From positions 25,040,501 through 25,104,500 of the forward strand of contig NC_012870.2 of the NCBI RefSeq assembly GCF_000003195.3: 64,000 nt of DNA. The letters run 5' to 3'. Source of the DNA: Sorghum bicolor. Its lineage: Eukaryota > Streptophyta > Magnoliopsida > Poales > Poaceae. Each line of letters starts with the position of its first letter. The stretch's first letter is position 1. Below, in pieces: positions 23,025 through 34,074 of the stretch. A model generated the notes under the pieces. That model did no database searches. It was not told the origin of the DNA and was given only the letters and a program-made list of their open reading frames with translations. Made by a program: the position numbers and the translations under genes.

Positions 23025-23351
23025 CACTAGGAGAAACAGCATCTTTGCCAAGTATCCGGCAGCTGAGTGCATTCTATCGTGCACTCGGCAAAGATGTGGT
23101 TTCTCAGGTGTCCCAAAGAAAATACTCGACGAAAATAACGACACTCAGCAAAGAGAGGATTTGCCGAGTGTCAACAAGAAACACTCGGTAGAAGCCGACT
23201 TTGCCGAGTGTCTAAGGACAACACTCGGCAAACAGCCACAACAGCCAACACAGCCAGCTGTCCTTAGCCGTTTGCCAAGTGCCGTCTTCTAACACTCAGT
23301 AAAGCTGGATCTCGCAGAGTGTCTTCCCTGGCACTCGACAAATGATTTATT

Positions 23352-24255
23352 TATTTTTTCTTCTAGCCTCCAAACGTTTTCTGCTGTCCTCATATAGTAC
23401 CTGGTACTCGATGTTAAAATATAGTATATTTCTTAGCCTTTTTGCTATATTTTATTAATTTATTTCATTTTATTGAATTTTTTGGGATAAGTCAAATTTC
23501 AACTACAAGTGATTCGAATAATGAAAAAATGAATCAAAAAAATTGTATTCATGTTATTGAGAATAAAATAATGTTAGAATCTAGGTAATAAAATGAAATT
23601 TCGAACATCGTATTCATGAAACATGACCACGAATTTGTGGGCGAATTATTTCTTGATTCTATAAAAAGCAAACAAAATCTGAAATCATGAAATTTATCAA
23701 GATGTCATCATATCATACGTGTAGGCTGTGGTAAAGATTAACAAGGTTTTGCACAAGTTGTCATAGCAGTTGCTTTCAAATCTTTCCAGATCCTTTTCAA
23801 CTTTATGAATCGTGTTCAAAGATGCTTAGTTTTGAAAGCATCTGTCATGACAACTTGTGCGAAACCTTGTCAATTTTTTACCACAGCCTACACGTTTGAT
23901 ATCATGACATCTTAACAAATTTCATGATTTTCTGATTTTGTTTGCGTTTAATAGAATTTAAAAACAATTCACCCATAAGTTTGTGGTCATGTTTCCTGAA
24001 CACGATGTTCAAAATTTCCTTTTGTTGCCTAGATTCTAACATTACTCTAATCTCAAAAACATGAATATCATTTTTTGATTCATTTTTTCTATTATTCAAA
24101 TCACTTGCAGTTGAAATTTGATTTATCCCAAAAAAATCAATTAAATGAAATAAATTAGCAAAATATATCAAAAAGACTGAGAAATGTACCACATTTTAAG
24201 AACGAGTACCACGTATTGTATGAGGACAGCAAAAAAAGTTTGGAGGTCAGAAAGA
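23352..24255. repeat. Long imperfect palindrome, about 425-base arms
   Basis: The left arm (about 23352-23780) is matched by the reverse complement of the right arm (about 23833-24255), with a loop near 50 bases. Paired landmarks are GTGTAGGCTGTGGTAAA with TTTACCACAGCCTACAC, and GGGATAAGTCAAATTTCAACT with its complement near 24110-24130. By eye the arms are roughly 85 percent identical. The palindrome lies between two blocks of CACTA subterminal repeats. Confidence 0.85.
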
Positions 24256-24889
24256 AAAAAATATTTGCCGAGTGTCAAAAAAGACACTCAGCAAACTGAC
24301 GTGTTTGTCAGAGTGTCAACTGTGGACACTTGGCAAAGAGGATTTTTTGTATTTTTTTTACAAAAATAGATCTTGCCGAGTGGCTGATCGGGGCACTCAG
24401 CAAAGAAGTCGAATATAGTAGGCCACATAGGCCACACAAGCCCGCACACACACACACACCGCCGCCACCGCACCCGCACCACGCTTGCGCCGCTGCCGCG
24501 CCACGTGAGCTTGTCGTCCCCATGCCCACCCACGTCGTTCGCCCGCGCCCATGTCGTTCACCCACACGTGCACCGACTCCCCACTGTCGCCCTGGCCACC
24601 GCACCTGCCCATCTGTCTACCGGAGAAGGAGGTGGTGGTGGAGGAGGTGGCCCACCGGTGCCCATGCCATCGCTCAAGCCCATCGGCCCGGTAGAGGAGG
24701 AGGAGGCCCACTAGCGCTCTGTTCCTCGGTGCCCTAGCCTCTGGTGCCCTGTCTGCCTGCTCCGTGGCCCCTAGTGCCCCGCCCACTAGCCCCGGTGCCC
24801 TGCCCAACATTGCCTCGGCCCCTTCACCATTGACGAGCACCCACTAGGTTCGGCCACCCCTTTCTCTTCCATTCCTATTGTGCGAGAAG
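24256..24889 (+). other. Subterminal repeats and GC-rich leader of CACTA II
   Basis: The first 150 bases carry GCCGAGTG and CACTC(A/G)GCAAA repeats. From 24420 the sequence is C-rich (CACACACACACACCGCCGCC) and holds only low-complexity open frames on both strands. It probably represents promoter and leader of the transposase gene. Confidence 0.45.
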
Positions 24890-24899
24890 TAGTGGTAAT

Positions 24900-25125
24900 G
24901 CATAGATTCAAAAAAAGTAGTGGTGGTGGTTGTGGTGATGGTGGTGGTTGTGGTCGTGGTGGTGGTGGTGGCGGCAATGGCGGAGGCAGTGGAGGCGGTG
25001 GCAGTGGCGGTGGTGGTGGTAGGAGTAGTGGGAGTAGTAGTAGTGTTAGTAGTAGTTGTTGTCGTAGTAGTATTAGTAGTCATTGTAGTAGTCGTTGCAG
25101 TAGTATAAGTATTAGTAGTTTGTAG
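24900..25125. repeat. Compound trinucleotide microsatellite (GGT/GTA/AGT)n
   Basis: Runs of GGTGGTGGT pass into GGCGGTGGC and then AGTAGTAGT without other sequence. The open frames over it are poly-Val, poly-Gly or poly-Ser and are artefacts of the repeat. Confidence 0.9.
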
Positions 25126-25830
25126 TGGTAATATTTAGTAGTAGTAGCTTTCCTTGATATACATGTTCTTGTCGGCCATCATGCTGTTGGTTTCTTGTTG
25201 GTTTTGGAAACCTCACCATGCAAGGGAGGTGCTGCCAAAATTTTCAGTTCACAGTATTTTGTTCTTTTTTGCGAGAGAATGAAGGGGAGAAAGGAGCAGA
25301 GAAGAACCCAATTGTCTTCCTCACCAGTGCAGGTCTGCCCACACTGCATCGCCTCGCCACTGCATCGACCCACCACGACTCCACTAGCCTGACTCCAACG
25401 CCACCATTGGTAAAACCCCTCTTTCCGTATCTTGTTCATAGATGATGTAGCCTAGTTAGGCGCCTCTTGTTCAAAATATATACAATTGGAAATTTGCAGA
25501 TCTTTACATATCTATAAATATCTATTTTGAATTATCCATATTTTTTGGCAGGCTGAGGATGTGTAGATGGTCTGCTTCGATCTGAGACAAAGTTTTGACA
25601 TCATCTTCATGTTGTTCTCTGGATACACACTCTCCTTTCTAGGAAATGTATTTGGAGAATAGCGGGGTGATGCTGCCAACATTCTATCTTGAATCAGAGT
25701 AGAACATGGAAACTAACCTCATCTACACATCCTCAAGTGGGATTAGGACACATCCTCACACATTGGATAGTAGACACATTGTTTAGATGCAATTGATGGT
25801 CATATTACTTGTTGATATATATGTTAGAGG
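25126..25830. other. Upstream non-coding part of CACTA II
   Basis: No gene can be supported. It is probably leader and intron of the tnp2 remnant, since the transposase reading frame starts at 25831. Confidence 0.4.
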
Positions 25831-27066
25831 ATGGATGACCGTGAGTGGATGTACACGGGCCGCTCAAGTCAGGGTTTGCCGATCGACGAATGGATCTAGA
25901 AGACTAATGCTTTCTTAGAACTAGCATTTGCCAAGGCTAAAGGAGCATGTCAAACTTGGTGTCCCTACAGTAGATGTGTAAGCACGCACTGATAAACAAA
26001 GGATGTCATAGGTAAACATCTTTGGAAGAATGGATTTAGGACATAGTATACTGATGGTTCTACCATGGCGAATCCAATCATATGAGAGAGGAGGTCGTGA
26101 GACCACACGTTGAGGATTATGATGCTGATGGCAGGGTAGGAGACACTTTAGATGACTATCATAAAGCACACTTCATTGAAGGATGTAGAGAGGAGGAGCT
26201 AGAGGCAACTGCAAAGGCATATTATGACATGTTGTCTGTGGCATAGAAACACCTTCATGGCTAGATAAAAGTTTCTCAACTAGATGGCCTTGGATGCGTA
26301 ATGGTCTTAAAGTCCCGTTTTAGCATGAGTCGAGACCACTTTGGTGTTATGCTAATAGTTATTAGCAGCTTGCTTCCAGAGGGTCATATTTTTCCAAATA
26401 GCATGTATGAGTCACGGAAACTCCTTTGTGCACTTAAGATGCAATATGAGCAGATACATGCTTGTTCGAAGGGGTCCATCCTATTTAGGAAAGAACACAT
26501 GGAAGCAAAGTACTACGCAAAGTGTGGATCCTCTAGGTTCCTGGAGGTAGACTCTAGAGATGGTCAGAAAAGGCAGCTTGCGATCCTCATGAAAATCCTA
26601 TGGTACCTTCAATTCATACTAAGGATCCAATGGTTATACATGACCGAGAAAACCGCAAAACAGATGACATAGCACAAAAATTGTAAAAAAAAATACAATC
26701 CTGAGAAGGTGGTACACCATGGTATTGCCACATGGTAAACTACCTATGCCAAATGATGAAGATTACAACTTAGACCCAAACACATATGACTGAGAGTTCT
26801 TTCAAGAAGAGGGGCTAGAAGGGAGTTTTGAGGTAGGCTTAACCGAAGCGATCGGAATGGAGGTAGACAATGAAGGGGTTGTTGATGAGGACACTAGAGA
26901 TGAGATGCAAAATGTGAAGGACTTAGCATTAATTGAGCGACCACATTTAGGCAATGGTAATGATGACAACATTGCTCCTTTGGATAGTGTTGATTATATT
27001 GACATGACTGATAGTGATGATGAGACTTATGACCCAGCTGATCCTGGTCATGATGATTATTTCTAA
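25831..27066 (+). pseudogene. tnp2-type transposase of CACTA II, middle deleted and many stops
   Basis: ATG at 25831 opens a transposase-associated domain (MDDREWMYTGR, then FLELAFAKAKG and a Cys pair), but TAG follows after about 21 codons. The next recognisable parts are VRPHVEDYDADGR near 26095 and SMSRDHFGVML to EKTAKQMT at 26315-26672, which match the early core of tnp2. From about 26700 the sequence jumps to the acidic C-terminal tail, ending DETYDPADPGHDDYF at 27066. The central catalytic region is absent, so about half the gene was deleted. Several stops and frame changes also occur. Confidence 0.8.
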
Positions 27067-27190
27067 TACATGTAATACTATGTTATTTTATAATTATATT
27101 TAGTTTATTTTTTATCTCTTTCTAATTAGTATGTCTTGTTTATCTATGCTTATTAGTTTACTCTTTTTAATTACAGGTGACTGAACAAAG

Positions 27191-29035
27191 ATGGTGGGCG
27201 GTATGAGGAATGTTAGGTCACTTTATCAAAGACGGCATAATGCAGCTGAGCAGGCGGGGAGCAGGAGGACCGAGAGTGAGAGCAAGAGCAGGATGAGGAG
27301 CAGGAGCACTCTTGAGAGGGAGGAGGAGCAGTAGGAGGAGCAGTAGGAGGGAGATGAGGAGGAGGCAGCAGGGGGGTTCCACTTCCTCTGGTTCGTTGGG
27401 TGTCAAGTTGCGAGGTCCCTCAAACCTCCCTCAATGAATGATACCTCTTGAGAGATTCCCACTGATACGACCCACTGGGCAAAGGTAACTTTAGATGTTA
27501 TCACTACTTCTTCATTTGATATGTTGAAAATCACAATAGAAACTAATATTTTTTCTTAATCACTTTGGGTAGGGGTTGGACGACAGTGGCTGCAGGTGTT
27601 CACAAATAAATGCCAAGTCAATGGCATCCTAGGTCTTCTGTGCAGACAACACTTCCCTGGCCTGGTTACATATGTCAGAGTGACGGAGCCAGCCTACACG
27701 TGAGAGCACTACGTCATCGTCCCCGATGCACTAGATCAGGATGGTAGGGTGTTCCCCAACATTGCAGAGCGGGTAAAGAACGAGCTGTGGGAAAGTTTTT
27801 CTCCCACTATATTGCTCAATACATCACATTTATTGTATATTCTTGAAATAATGACTAGATACATTGCATCTATATGTAGGATTTCTTCAGATGCTAGGAG
27901 GGATTTTAGGACAAGATAGCTCGTGTGGCTCATAAAGCCTGTTATAAACTCATGCATGCTAGGTTCCTTGGAAGGAAGATTAACAAAACTGATGCAAGAA
28001 ACATGATGCTGACTCAGAACAATACCTATAGGTAAATATAGAACATTAATACTAATTTCTTCTAAGATTAAGTACACTTAATTTGATCTTCTTATATATC
28101 ATATACTTGATGATGTGTAGGTACCTCGTGGTGGTGCACCCAACATCTCCTGGGCTGGGCATAGATGGTGGAAAAGTGGTGCGCCGCCGAGTGGGAGGAG
28201 ACTCACAACGCTTGCCAGGAGTAGCGTTTGATGATGTTAGGTGCACCACAACATCAAAGCAACCTTAGCCTCGAAGAATACACGACTAGATGGGTACGTG
28301 AATTTATTTATTTAGTCTAATGTTCAATTATGCATAATTTCTAATCATCTTGCTGTTTCTCTCACAATTGTTGTCACGTGGTGACCAGCCTTGCCCCCAG
28401 TTCAAGGCATTTGCTTTGGCCCACAAGGGCAAGGTGACGTCCAATGTTGACTATAACCCGAAGGACCCTCCCTCGGTGTACAGCAATGCGATCATCCACA
28501 GCCGCCTCAGTGAGTACACTAAGATGGCAAGGGTGGTCCATGGGTCAGAGTATGATCCGAGCACTTCGAACCTTGATGGAGAAGTCATAATGAGGGTGGG
28601 AGGAGACAAGAAGCATGGGCGGTACTAGCTTGGCAATGACACACTCGACATAGCCACTACTCCCACTCTCTCCTAGATTCGAGCAAGGAGCACGAGCTCA
28701 AGCCCGGCCATATGCCCATAGCCGGACACTACACAGCACCGGATGGAGGCACTCTAGGTTATTTTTGTTTTATTCATCATTCATTGATTTTTACATACCT
28801 TGAAAATACTTATAACAATGGGGTAAAATATTATAGGCCTAGCTGGAACAAGAGAGGAGGCTACGAGAGATGGAGGTGAGGATGGAGGCTGAGCGGCAGA
28901 AGATGGCGGCTGAGCGAGAGGCCAAGCAGTAGAGGATGGAGCAGATGTTTGCCTACATGCAAAGTCTTGGCGCCGCTACGGGTCTACCTCCGCCACCACT
29001 GTTATTCGCTCCACATCCCCATGCAACTAGTCTTG
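27191..29035 (+). pseudogene. Second gene of CACTA II (plant transposase family 24 type), decayed
   Basis: Fragments in order: Met at 27191 with a charged Arg/Glu segment; ILGLLCRQHFPGLVTY near 27626; DALDQDGRVFPNIAERVK near 27726; HARFLGRKINKTDARN near 27955; and PSVYSNAIIHSRLSEYTKM to VIMRVGGDKKHGRY at 28470-28628. A coiled coil (EMEVRMEAERQKMAAERE) follows at 28868-28925. These match the Ptta/En/Spm-type protein encoded by grass CACTA elements. In-frame stops occur in most fragments. No Ulp1-like part was found, unlike in element I. Confidence 0.7.
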
Positions 29036-29373
29036 TGAGTATGAATGTTTATTGCTTTTGCTTGTGCTTCGCTTGTATGACCTCTACCTTCCTAGATTAG
29101 CTATAAGAAAGTTGATAGGATCGTCTCTAAGTTGTAAAACTCTTTTGTGTTGAGGAAAAGTTAGAACACACTACAAAAACATGCAATCTCACACATGCAA
29201 GTAATTTCTAGATTAGTTATCCAAGCAATCTTGTCTCATACATGCAATGTCTTCTCCATTTGTGGCATTGAATGATGGGCCTCCTCACCTAGGAGAGTCA
29301 TTGGGATCACATGTTCAGTCTCATCACTCCCCAGAGTCACCGTGATTTACTTATGGTTATCATGCGCTTGTGA
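29036..29373. other. Non-coding stretch left of the Helitron
   Basis: No gene is seen. It is probably downstream CACTA II sequence. Confidence 0.4.
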
Positions 29374-29637
29374 TCTATATCTCTTATAAAGATAAACCCC
29401 ACTAGCTATTTCTCTTGCCATGCAAAGTGTCCACATCAGCATCCACTGATTCATCCAACTAACACATGTCATGTCTTTATTCAAGTTATTCACATCAGAA
29501 AACCACATCATTTATTAACATATATTGCTACGTTACCAATACCATACATACACATCTCTCGATTCTTAGTGATTAACACTCTAACCTATTTATATTCTTT
29601 CTTCATACCTACGACAATGCGCGGAGAATCCTCCTAG
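29374..29637 (+). mobile_element. Short non-autonomous Helitron, copy A
   Basis: It starts TCTATATCTCTTATAAAG and ends with a decayed hairpin (ACGACAATGCGCGG), then AATCCTCCTAG. It is flanked by A on the left and T on the right. TC start, CTAG end and A/T insertion are the Helitron rules. It shares both ends with the copy at 37336-37568. Confidence 0.8.
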
Positions 29638-30016
29638 TATACTTGGTTGTGATGCACTTGTGGCTTTATTTGGAAAACTATGATGCACTTGTGCTTGTGA
29701 TGGACTAGTGGTGGTACTTATGAACTAATTTGTGATACATGTGATGTTAATTGTTTCTTGCATCATATTCCTTCTTCATACCTGCACCATGCATATAACT
29801 CAACTACATATGGCAAATAATTGTTTCTTGCATCATAGTTAGAATTAGTGCCAAGACTAGGCAACAAAAAACAAGCACAGGCACATCCCAATCCCATACT
29901 TTTGAGGTCAAGACTAATAAACATATTATAAAACCATAACTAGTTTTATCAGGTTTAACCACTAATTTCTTCTAGGATAGTCAGAATCTTCGTTACCAAA
30001 TGATGAAGTCCTAAGC
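29638..30016. other. Intergenic DNA and 3' side of the MATH-BTB gene
   Basis: A 20-base direct repeat (AATTGTTTCTTGCATCATA core) occurs near 29748 and 29819, about 70 bases apart. The last part is probably the 3' untranslated region of the minus-strand gene that stops at 30017. Confidence 0.5.
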
Positions 30017-31111
30017 TCATGCCTTCAATTTCCTCCTCTTGCATTGCTTGAACACGTAAAGCTCTGACATCAACTCCTTCACAAGAGCAGGGCAGCTTTT
30101 AGTCAGATGCTCAAAGCCATCAGTTTCCATGACTGCTTCCAGTGCATCAGGAGATTTCAGAAACTCGATGCAAGCCTTCTTGAGACCACGGCAGCAGTGC
30201 TGTTCAGCCAACACCAACGTGGTTGCAGCCGTGCTGACGTCTATGTGCCTGTACAGCTTCTCCTCACAAATCAGCTTGAGCCTCTGCATGTCATACCTGT
30301 CCGCTGCTTCCAGCAGATGCTGGGCCATCACGGCCTCCTGTTGTTCCTCCATCTGTGGCAGCGAGTCAGTGTAGATGAACTGGAGCAAGGCCTTGAACAC
30401 CTGAGGTAACATGTCGTCAATCCGGATGCAGTCCCCTGTGGCCGTGCTCTCCTTCATGGCGCCACACAGCTGTGCTTTAAAGACTCGCGACCGCGCCGCA
30501 AGCAGAAACCTGTGCGCGCTAAATGCCTCGCCGGCAACTTGGAAAGTAACGTCGGCGCCCTCTTTGGACATAAGGAGATCGCTAAGATGCTGATTCAGGT
30601 CAGGTGGTGGTACTGCGTCTAGGAGCGAGACAATCCTGTCCTCCGTGCGGAGTTCCATGGGAATAATGATGTCGCAGCTGATCTTGAAGGAGTCGTTCAT
30701 CAAGAGCTGCTCCGACTTCTCCAAGAACTCCCTTTTAATGATACTGAAGCCATAGCCTGAACCACCAGGAGAGAACTCGCATGGACCTGTGGTTCGGGAT
30801 TTCGACGGCAGCGGGTTCCCTGCCCGATCGAGCAAATGGAACCTGACACGCGCCTTCATGGGCCCGCCGGCACTCTTGGCGAGAAAGAGGACGAAGGATA
30901 CGAAGTCAGCGCACTCAGAATCTGTGCCATTGGGGTAATAGCGGATGCTCCACTGGCGACCCCCCACACTGAACGGGCGAGACCGGATTGATTTGCCGGT
31001 GGGGAGCTCATCCTTGGTGCGCGAGTAGCCCTCGACGTCTCCGACGATCGCCGAGGCGGAGCGGGGCTCATTAACGACAAGCGCGGCAGATTGCGGTTGC
31101 GGGGCCGACAT
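30017..31111 (-). CDS. MATH-BTB protein (CUL3 ubiquitin-ligase substrate adaptor)
   Basis: A single-exon frame of 364 residues starts at Met 31111 and is uninterrupted. The N-terminal MATH domain (about residues 20-150) includes DVEGYSRTKDEL, FSVGGRQWSIRYYPNG and NDSFKISCDI. The BTB/POZ domain (about 185-295) includes GADVTFQVAGEAFSAHRFLL and VFKALLQFIYTD. A BACK-like helical segment follows (EKLYRHIDVSTAATTLVLAEQH), with a basic tail (KRRKLK) that may act as a nuclear signal. In this family BTB binds CUL3 and MATH holds the substrate. Grass genomes carry many such genes, often clustered; a diverged paralogue lies at 54277-55425. The length of about 360-380 residues is usual. No lesion is seen. 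Confidence 0.93.
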   Translation of the reverse strand: MSAPQPQSAALVVNEPRSASAIVGDVEGYSRTKDELPTGKSIRSRPFSVGGRQWSIRYYPNGTDSECADFVSFVLFLAKSAGGPMKARVRFHLLDRAGNPLPSKSRTTGPCEFSPGGSGYGFSIIKREFLEKSEQLLMNDSFKISCDIIIPMELRTEDRIVSLLDAVPPPDLNQHLSDLLMSKEGADVTFQVAGEAFSAHRFLLAARSRVFKAQLCGAMKESTATGDCIRIDDMLPQVFKALLQFIYTDSLPQMEEQQEAVMAQHLLEAADRYDMQRLKLICEEKLYRHIDVSTAATTLVLAEQHCCRGLKKACIEFLKSPDALEAVMETDGFEHLTKSCPALVKELMSELYVFKQCKRRKLKA

Positions 31112-31697
31112 GGCGGCGGGATGCGGAACGGCGGCCGACTAGGGTTTTGCCGCTACGCAGTTGGGGCTGGTTCTGATAGGAGTCGGCGGATCGATGGCGA
31201 AAGGCACATAAGGATGGGAGTCGTAACAGCAGGGGCACATATGGGCCGAGCTGCCCCAATACATGGCATTCTGTTGGCCCAAATAATGTGACCCACGATT
31301 GTTTTTGTTTTCTTTTACTAATAATTTGATTTGACTTTTGCAAAAACAAAAAAAAATCTCCAAATACTCTTCTCGGAAATTGAAATATCTAGATTTAAAT
31401 TTTGCCACCTCAATTTGTGGAATTTTGTTTTTCTCCATTGAAGCTAGTAGATTCTAACAAAAATATTGTGAGCACAAATGATAATCTCGTCAGTCCCAGT
31501 CATATGAAAAATAAAGGTTAGGTAAAATTCGCTGTAGGATGGACATAACGACATTGAGCTTGCAGTGGGATTAAAAAAATACAATTGGTCTGGACACTTT
31601 CGGCTTGAACAGTAGTGTTCTAGCGTCCTGGAAATTTTGGAGGTCTTAAGTGAAAGACCATACGAGGTTTAAAACTACTCCCTTCGGGCAGGTTTGT
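31112..31697. other. Upstream region of the MATH-BTB gene
   Basis: No gene is seen. The first 150 bases on the minus strand are GC-rich leader, and the rest is AT-rich. The promoter of the minus-strand gene should lie here, but I see no clear TATA box. Confidence 0.4.
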
Positions 31698-32083
31698 GAC
31701 TCACAATGCAGACTCTATCATAGAGTCTAAAGTTATTTATTACCTCGAACAATGTGGACTTGGAGTCTAAATAAGACTTGGAGTCTTATTTTTTCTACCT
31801 CTTTCTTCAATAAATATGCTGCCACATTAGCAAAATACCATAAATAATATGTAATTAAGTGTCTTGGACTCTGTGGTAGAGTCTTGCAATGCAGACTCTA
31901 TCATAGAGTCTAAAGTTATTTATTACCTCGAACAATGTGGACTTGGAGTCTAAATAAGACTTGGAGTCTTATTTTTTCTACCTCTTTCTTCAATAAATAT
32001 GCTGCCACATCAGCAAAATACCATAAATAATATGTAATTAAGTGTCTTGGACTCTGTGATAGAGTCTTGCATTGTGAGTGCCC
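31698..32083. mobile_element. Tandem MITE dimer with shared inner terminus
   Basis: ACTCACAATGCAGACTCTATCA at the left and its complement TGATAGAGTCTTGCATTGTGAGT at the right are terminal inverted repeats. The body is repeated with a period of 183 bases (31705 and 31888) at very high identity, with a single fused terminus between copies. Confidence 0.8.
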
Positions 32084-32152
32084 TAAGGGAAATCTCGGAT
32101 ACCAAGGAAGGGGGACGTGCATGGGAGTAAAACTCGTGAGCTGCAGATTAAA

Positions 32153-32779
32153 GCCCCCTTTGGAACACAGGATAGGAAAAGTATAGGGATAGAAAAAATG
32201 TATGAATTCACATGCTATGTTCTTAGGATTCAATAGTATATGAAAATAGATAGGAAGCTCTTTGGTAGAATCATAAAAGCAAAGGAATTTTACACAGAAA
32301 TCTTCGCAAATCAAAATAAGAATATCCATTCTCAGATTGGGTGGAAAGAAAATGTCTAAGATAGACATGAAGTTTACATATCTTGGAAGCTGGAGTGGCT
32401 GCGTGGCACAATGCAACCTGCGGCGGATGTGTTGGGAGCCCCTCGACCTTTTGTTGGTTGGCGCTAGAAGACCCAGGTTCTATCGGATAAATACGGAGCA
32501 AAGAATCCTCTCCAAAAGAAATGGCAAGTTGGTGCCGCCGAGGAAAAAACACGCGAACAATGGTGAACGGAGCGCGCGCGAGCGATTTCCTTTCGCGCCA
32601 TGATAGTTTCCAAAGGTCTGACCTCTTGCTTTTTTTCCTATGGAATCAGCTATAGGATTGCAATCCTATGGAAAACTTCCTGGCCTTTTTCTGTCAACCA
32701 AAGGATAGTATAGGAAAAATTCCTTAGGAAATGGAATCCTACAAATTTCCTTTGTCATTCCTTCAATCCAAAGGAGCCC
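32153..32779. mobile_element. Non-autonomous TIR element, CCTTTGGA-type ends
   Basis: The left end GCCCCCTTTGGAACACAGGATAGGAA and the right end CCAAAGGAGCCC are inverted repeats, with internal complementary GATAGGAAAA / TATAGGAAAAATTCC stretches. The central 250 bases are less AT-rich than the arms and could be captured DNA. The superfamily is not certain. Confidence 0.55.
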
Positions 32780-33279
32780 ATTGGAGCTCGGTTTTCATAC
32801 ATGCAACCTTAACTTTGGCCCACTATCCAGCAACCACTCCTATTGCCCACCGGCTCTTTCAGTTGCCAAGCCTACAAAATTGTCGAAATAAAAAATTGAC
32901 GGTGGTAGTCTAGGTAACTCATTTCTCGTTTCAGCTGCCAAGCTCTACAAAATTGCCAAAATAAAAAATGAGACGACATCTTGTAAAGTTGTCAGCTGTG
33001 TGCCAAAAAGATAACAATGTATCGTTCACCATTTTCATTTACTAATACTAAGACAATCTTTAATAACTCATACAAAGGGAGACCTAAACCTAAAATAGAT
33101 GAAAAAAACCGACTCCAATAGAACACAAAAGCGAGTACGTATTTTGGGTAGGAGGATAACCCGGACGCTTATTTGCATCGTTTTTTTTGAGACGCAAAGT
33201 CTTCGGTGCGTAGTGGTGTGGTTGAGGTGGAGCAGTGGTGGGTGTTAGACTGGAAAACGGTGGGGCGTGGTCGGCTCAG
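32780..33279. other. Intergenic DNA, no gene seen
   Basis: Two diverged copies of GCCAAGC(C/T)TACAAAATTG(C/T)C(A/G)AAATAAAAAA occur near 32860 and 32938. Nothing else is supported. Confidence 0.5.
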
Positions 33280-33680
33280 CGAGGCGAGCTCACCGTGGGA
33301 GCACTTCCGGAGCCATTAGTGAGGCTACCTCGTTGGATCTGGAAAGAAGAGAGGGAGGCCGTGCAAGGGAGGGAGCTCACTGGCAAGGGGGGGCGACGAT
33401 GATAGCAAGGAGGAGAGGGACGCAGACGGTGCCATGGGAGCACCTCTAGAGCCATCGGCTTGGCTACCTTGTCGAATCTAGGAGGGAGGAGGGCCCGATG
33501 ATGACAGCGAGACAGAAAGGGAGAGGGGCAGCGCCATAGGCGCACCTCCGGAGCCGCCGGCTTGGCTGCCTCACCAGATCTGGACTAGAAGGGAACGCCA
33601 AAGGGAGGGAGGCCACATAGAGGAGGAAGCTCGCCGGGGAGGGGGGCCGACGATGATGGTGATGCGGGCCTGACGAGGAC
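33280..33680. repeat. Degenerate GC-rich minisatellite, three units
   Basis: The core GGGAGCACTTCCGGAGCC...GGCTACCTCGTTGGATCT recurs near 33295, 33436 and 33538 with substitutions and unequal spacing (about 141 and 102 bases). Gly/Arg-rich open frames on both strands reflect the repeat. Confidence 0.6.
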
Positions 33681-33847
33681 AGCGACGATGTTGGGATGGA
33701 GCTCGTGTTGCCTTTACTGTTGGAGAAGGAAGGTTTTGGATCGATGACCCATCTTCTGGGAGAACCCAAATCCTACTATGGATAGCTCGGCCGGTGGAGA
33801 ATGGCCTAAGAGAAAACTTTTTATTAAACTTCTTTTTAACAGTATTA

Positions 33848-34066
33848 GGAGATGTTTAGTTGGGGGTGTTAAAATTTAATAGGTACGGTAGTATTTTTGT
33901 CTTATTTAGCAATAAGTATTCAATTATAGACTAATTAGGCTTAAAAGATTCGTCTTGTAAAATCACTTTCTAGCTATATTTTTAATTTCATATATAATTT
34001 ATATTTAATATTTCATATATGTGTCTAAATATTTAATGCGACGACCAGTGTCAACAAACGGGGCCT
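33848..34066 (-). mobile_element. GTTTAGTT-family MITE, copy 1
   Basis: It starts AGGAGATGTTTAGTT and ends CAACAAACGGGGCC, with the internal signature AATTATAGACTAATTAGGCTTAAAAGATTCGTC. It is diverged and in reverse orientation relative to the next copy. Confidence 0.65.
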
Positions 34067-34074
34067 TAGTTTTA

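Larger units (their letters stand above)
23025..29760 (+). mobile_element. CACTA transposon II, internally deleted, right end not identified
   Basis: The left end starts CACTAGGAGAAAC and carries many copies of TTTGCCGAGTG or CACTCGGCAAA (23050-23340 and 24265-24410). Inside are remnants of a tnp2 gene missing its middle and of the second CACTA gene. No matching right terminus or subterminal repeats are visible, so the right limit (about 29760, before the MATH-BTB gene) is a guess. A Helitron is nested at 29374-29637. Confidence 0.65.

Noticed and set aside
24330..24840. Frames of 98 to 147 codons on both strands
   Set aside because: C/G-rich biased composition in a CACTA leader; no domain, no splice support, and both strands are open at once.
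24844..25125. Poly-Thr, poly-Val and Gly-rich open frames
   Set aside because: Pure products of the trinucleotide microsatellite.
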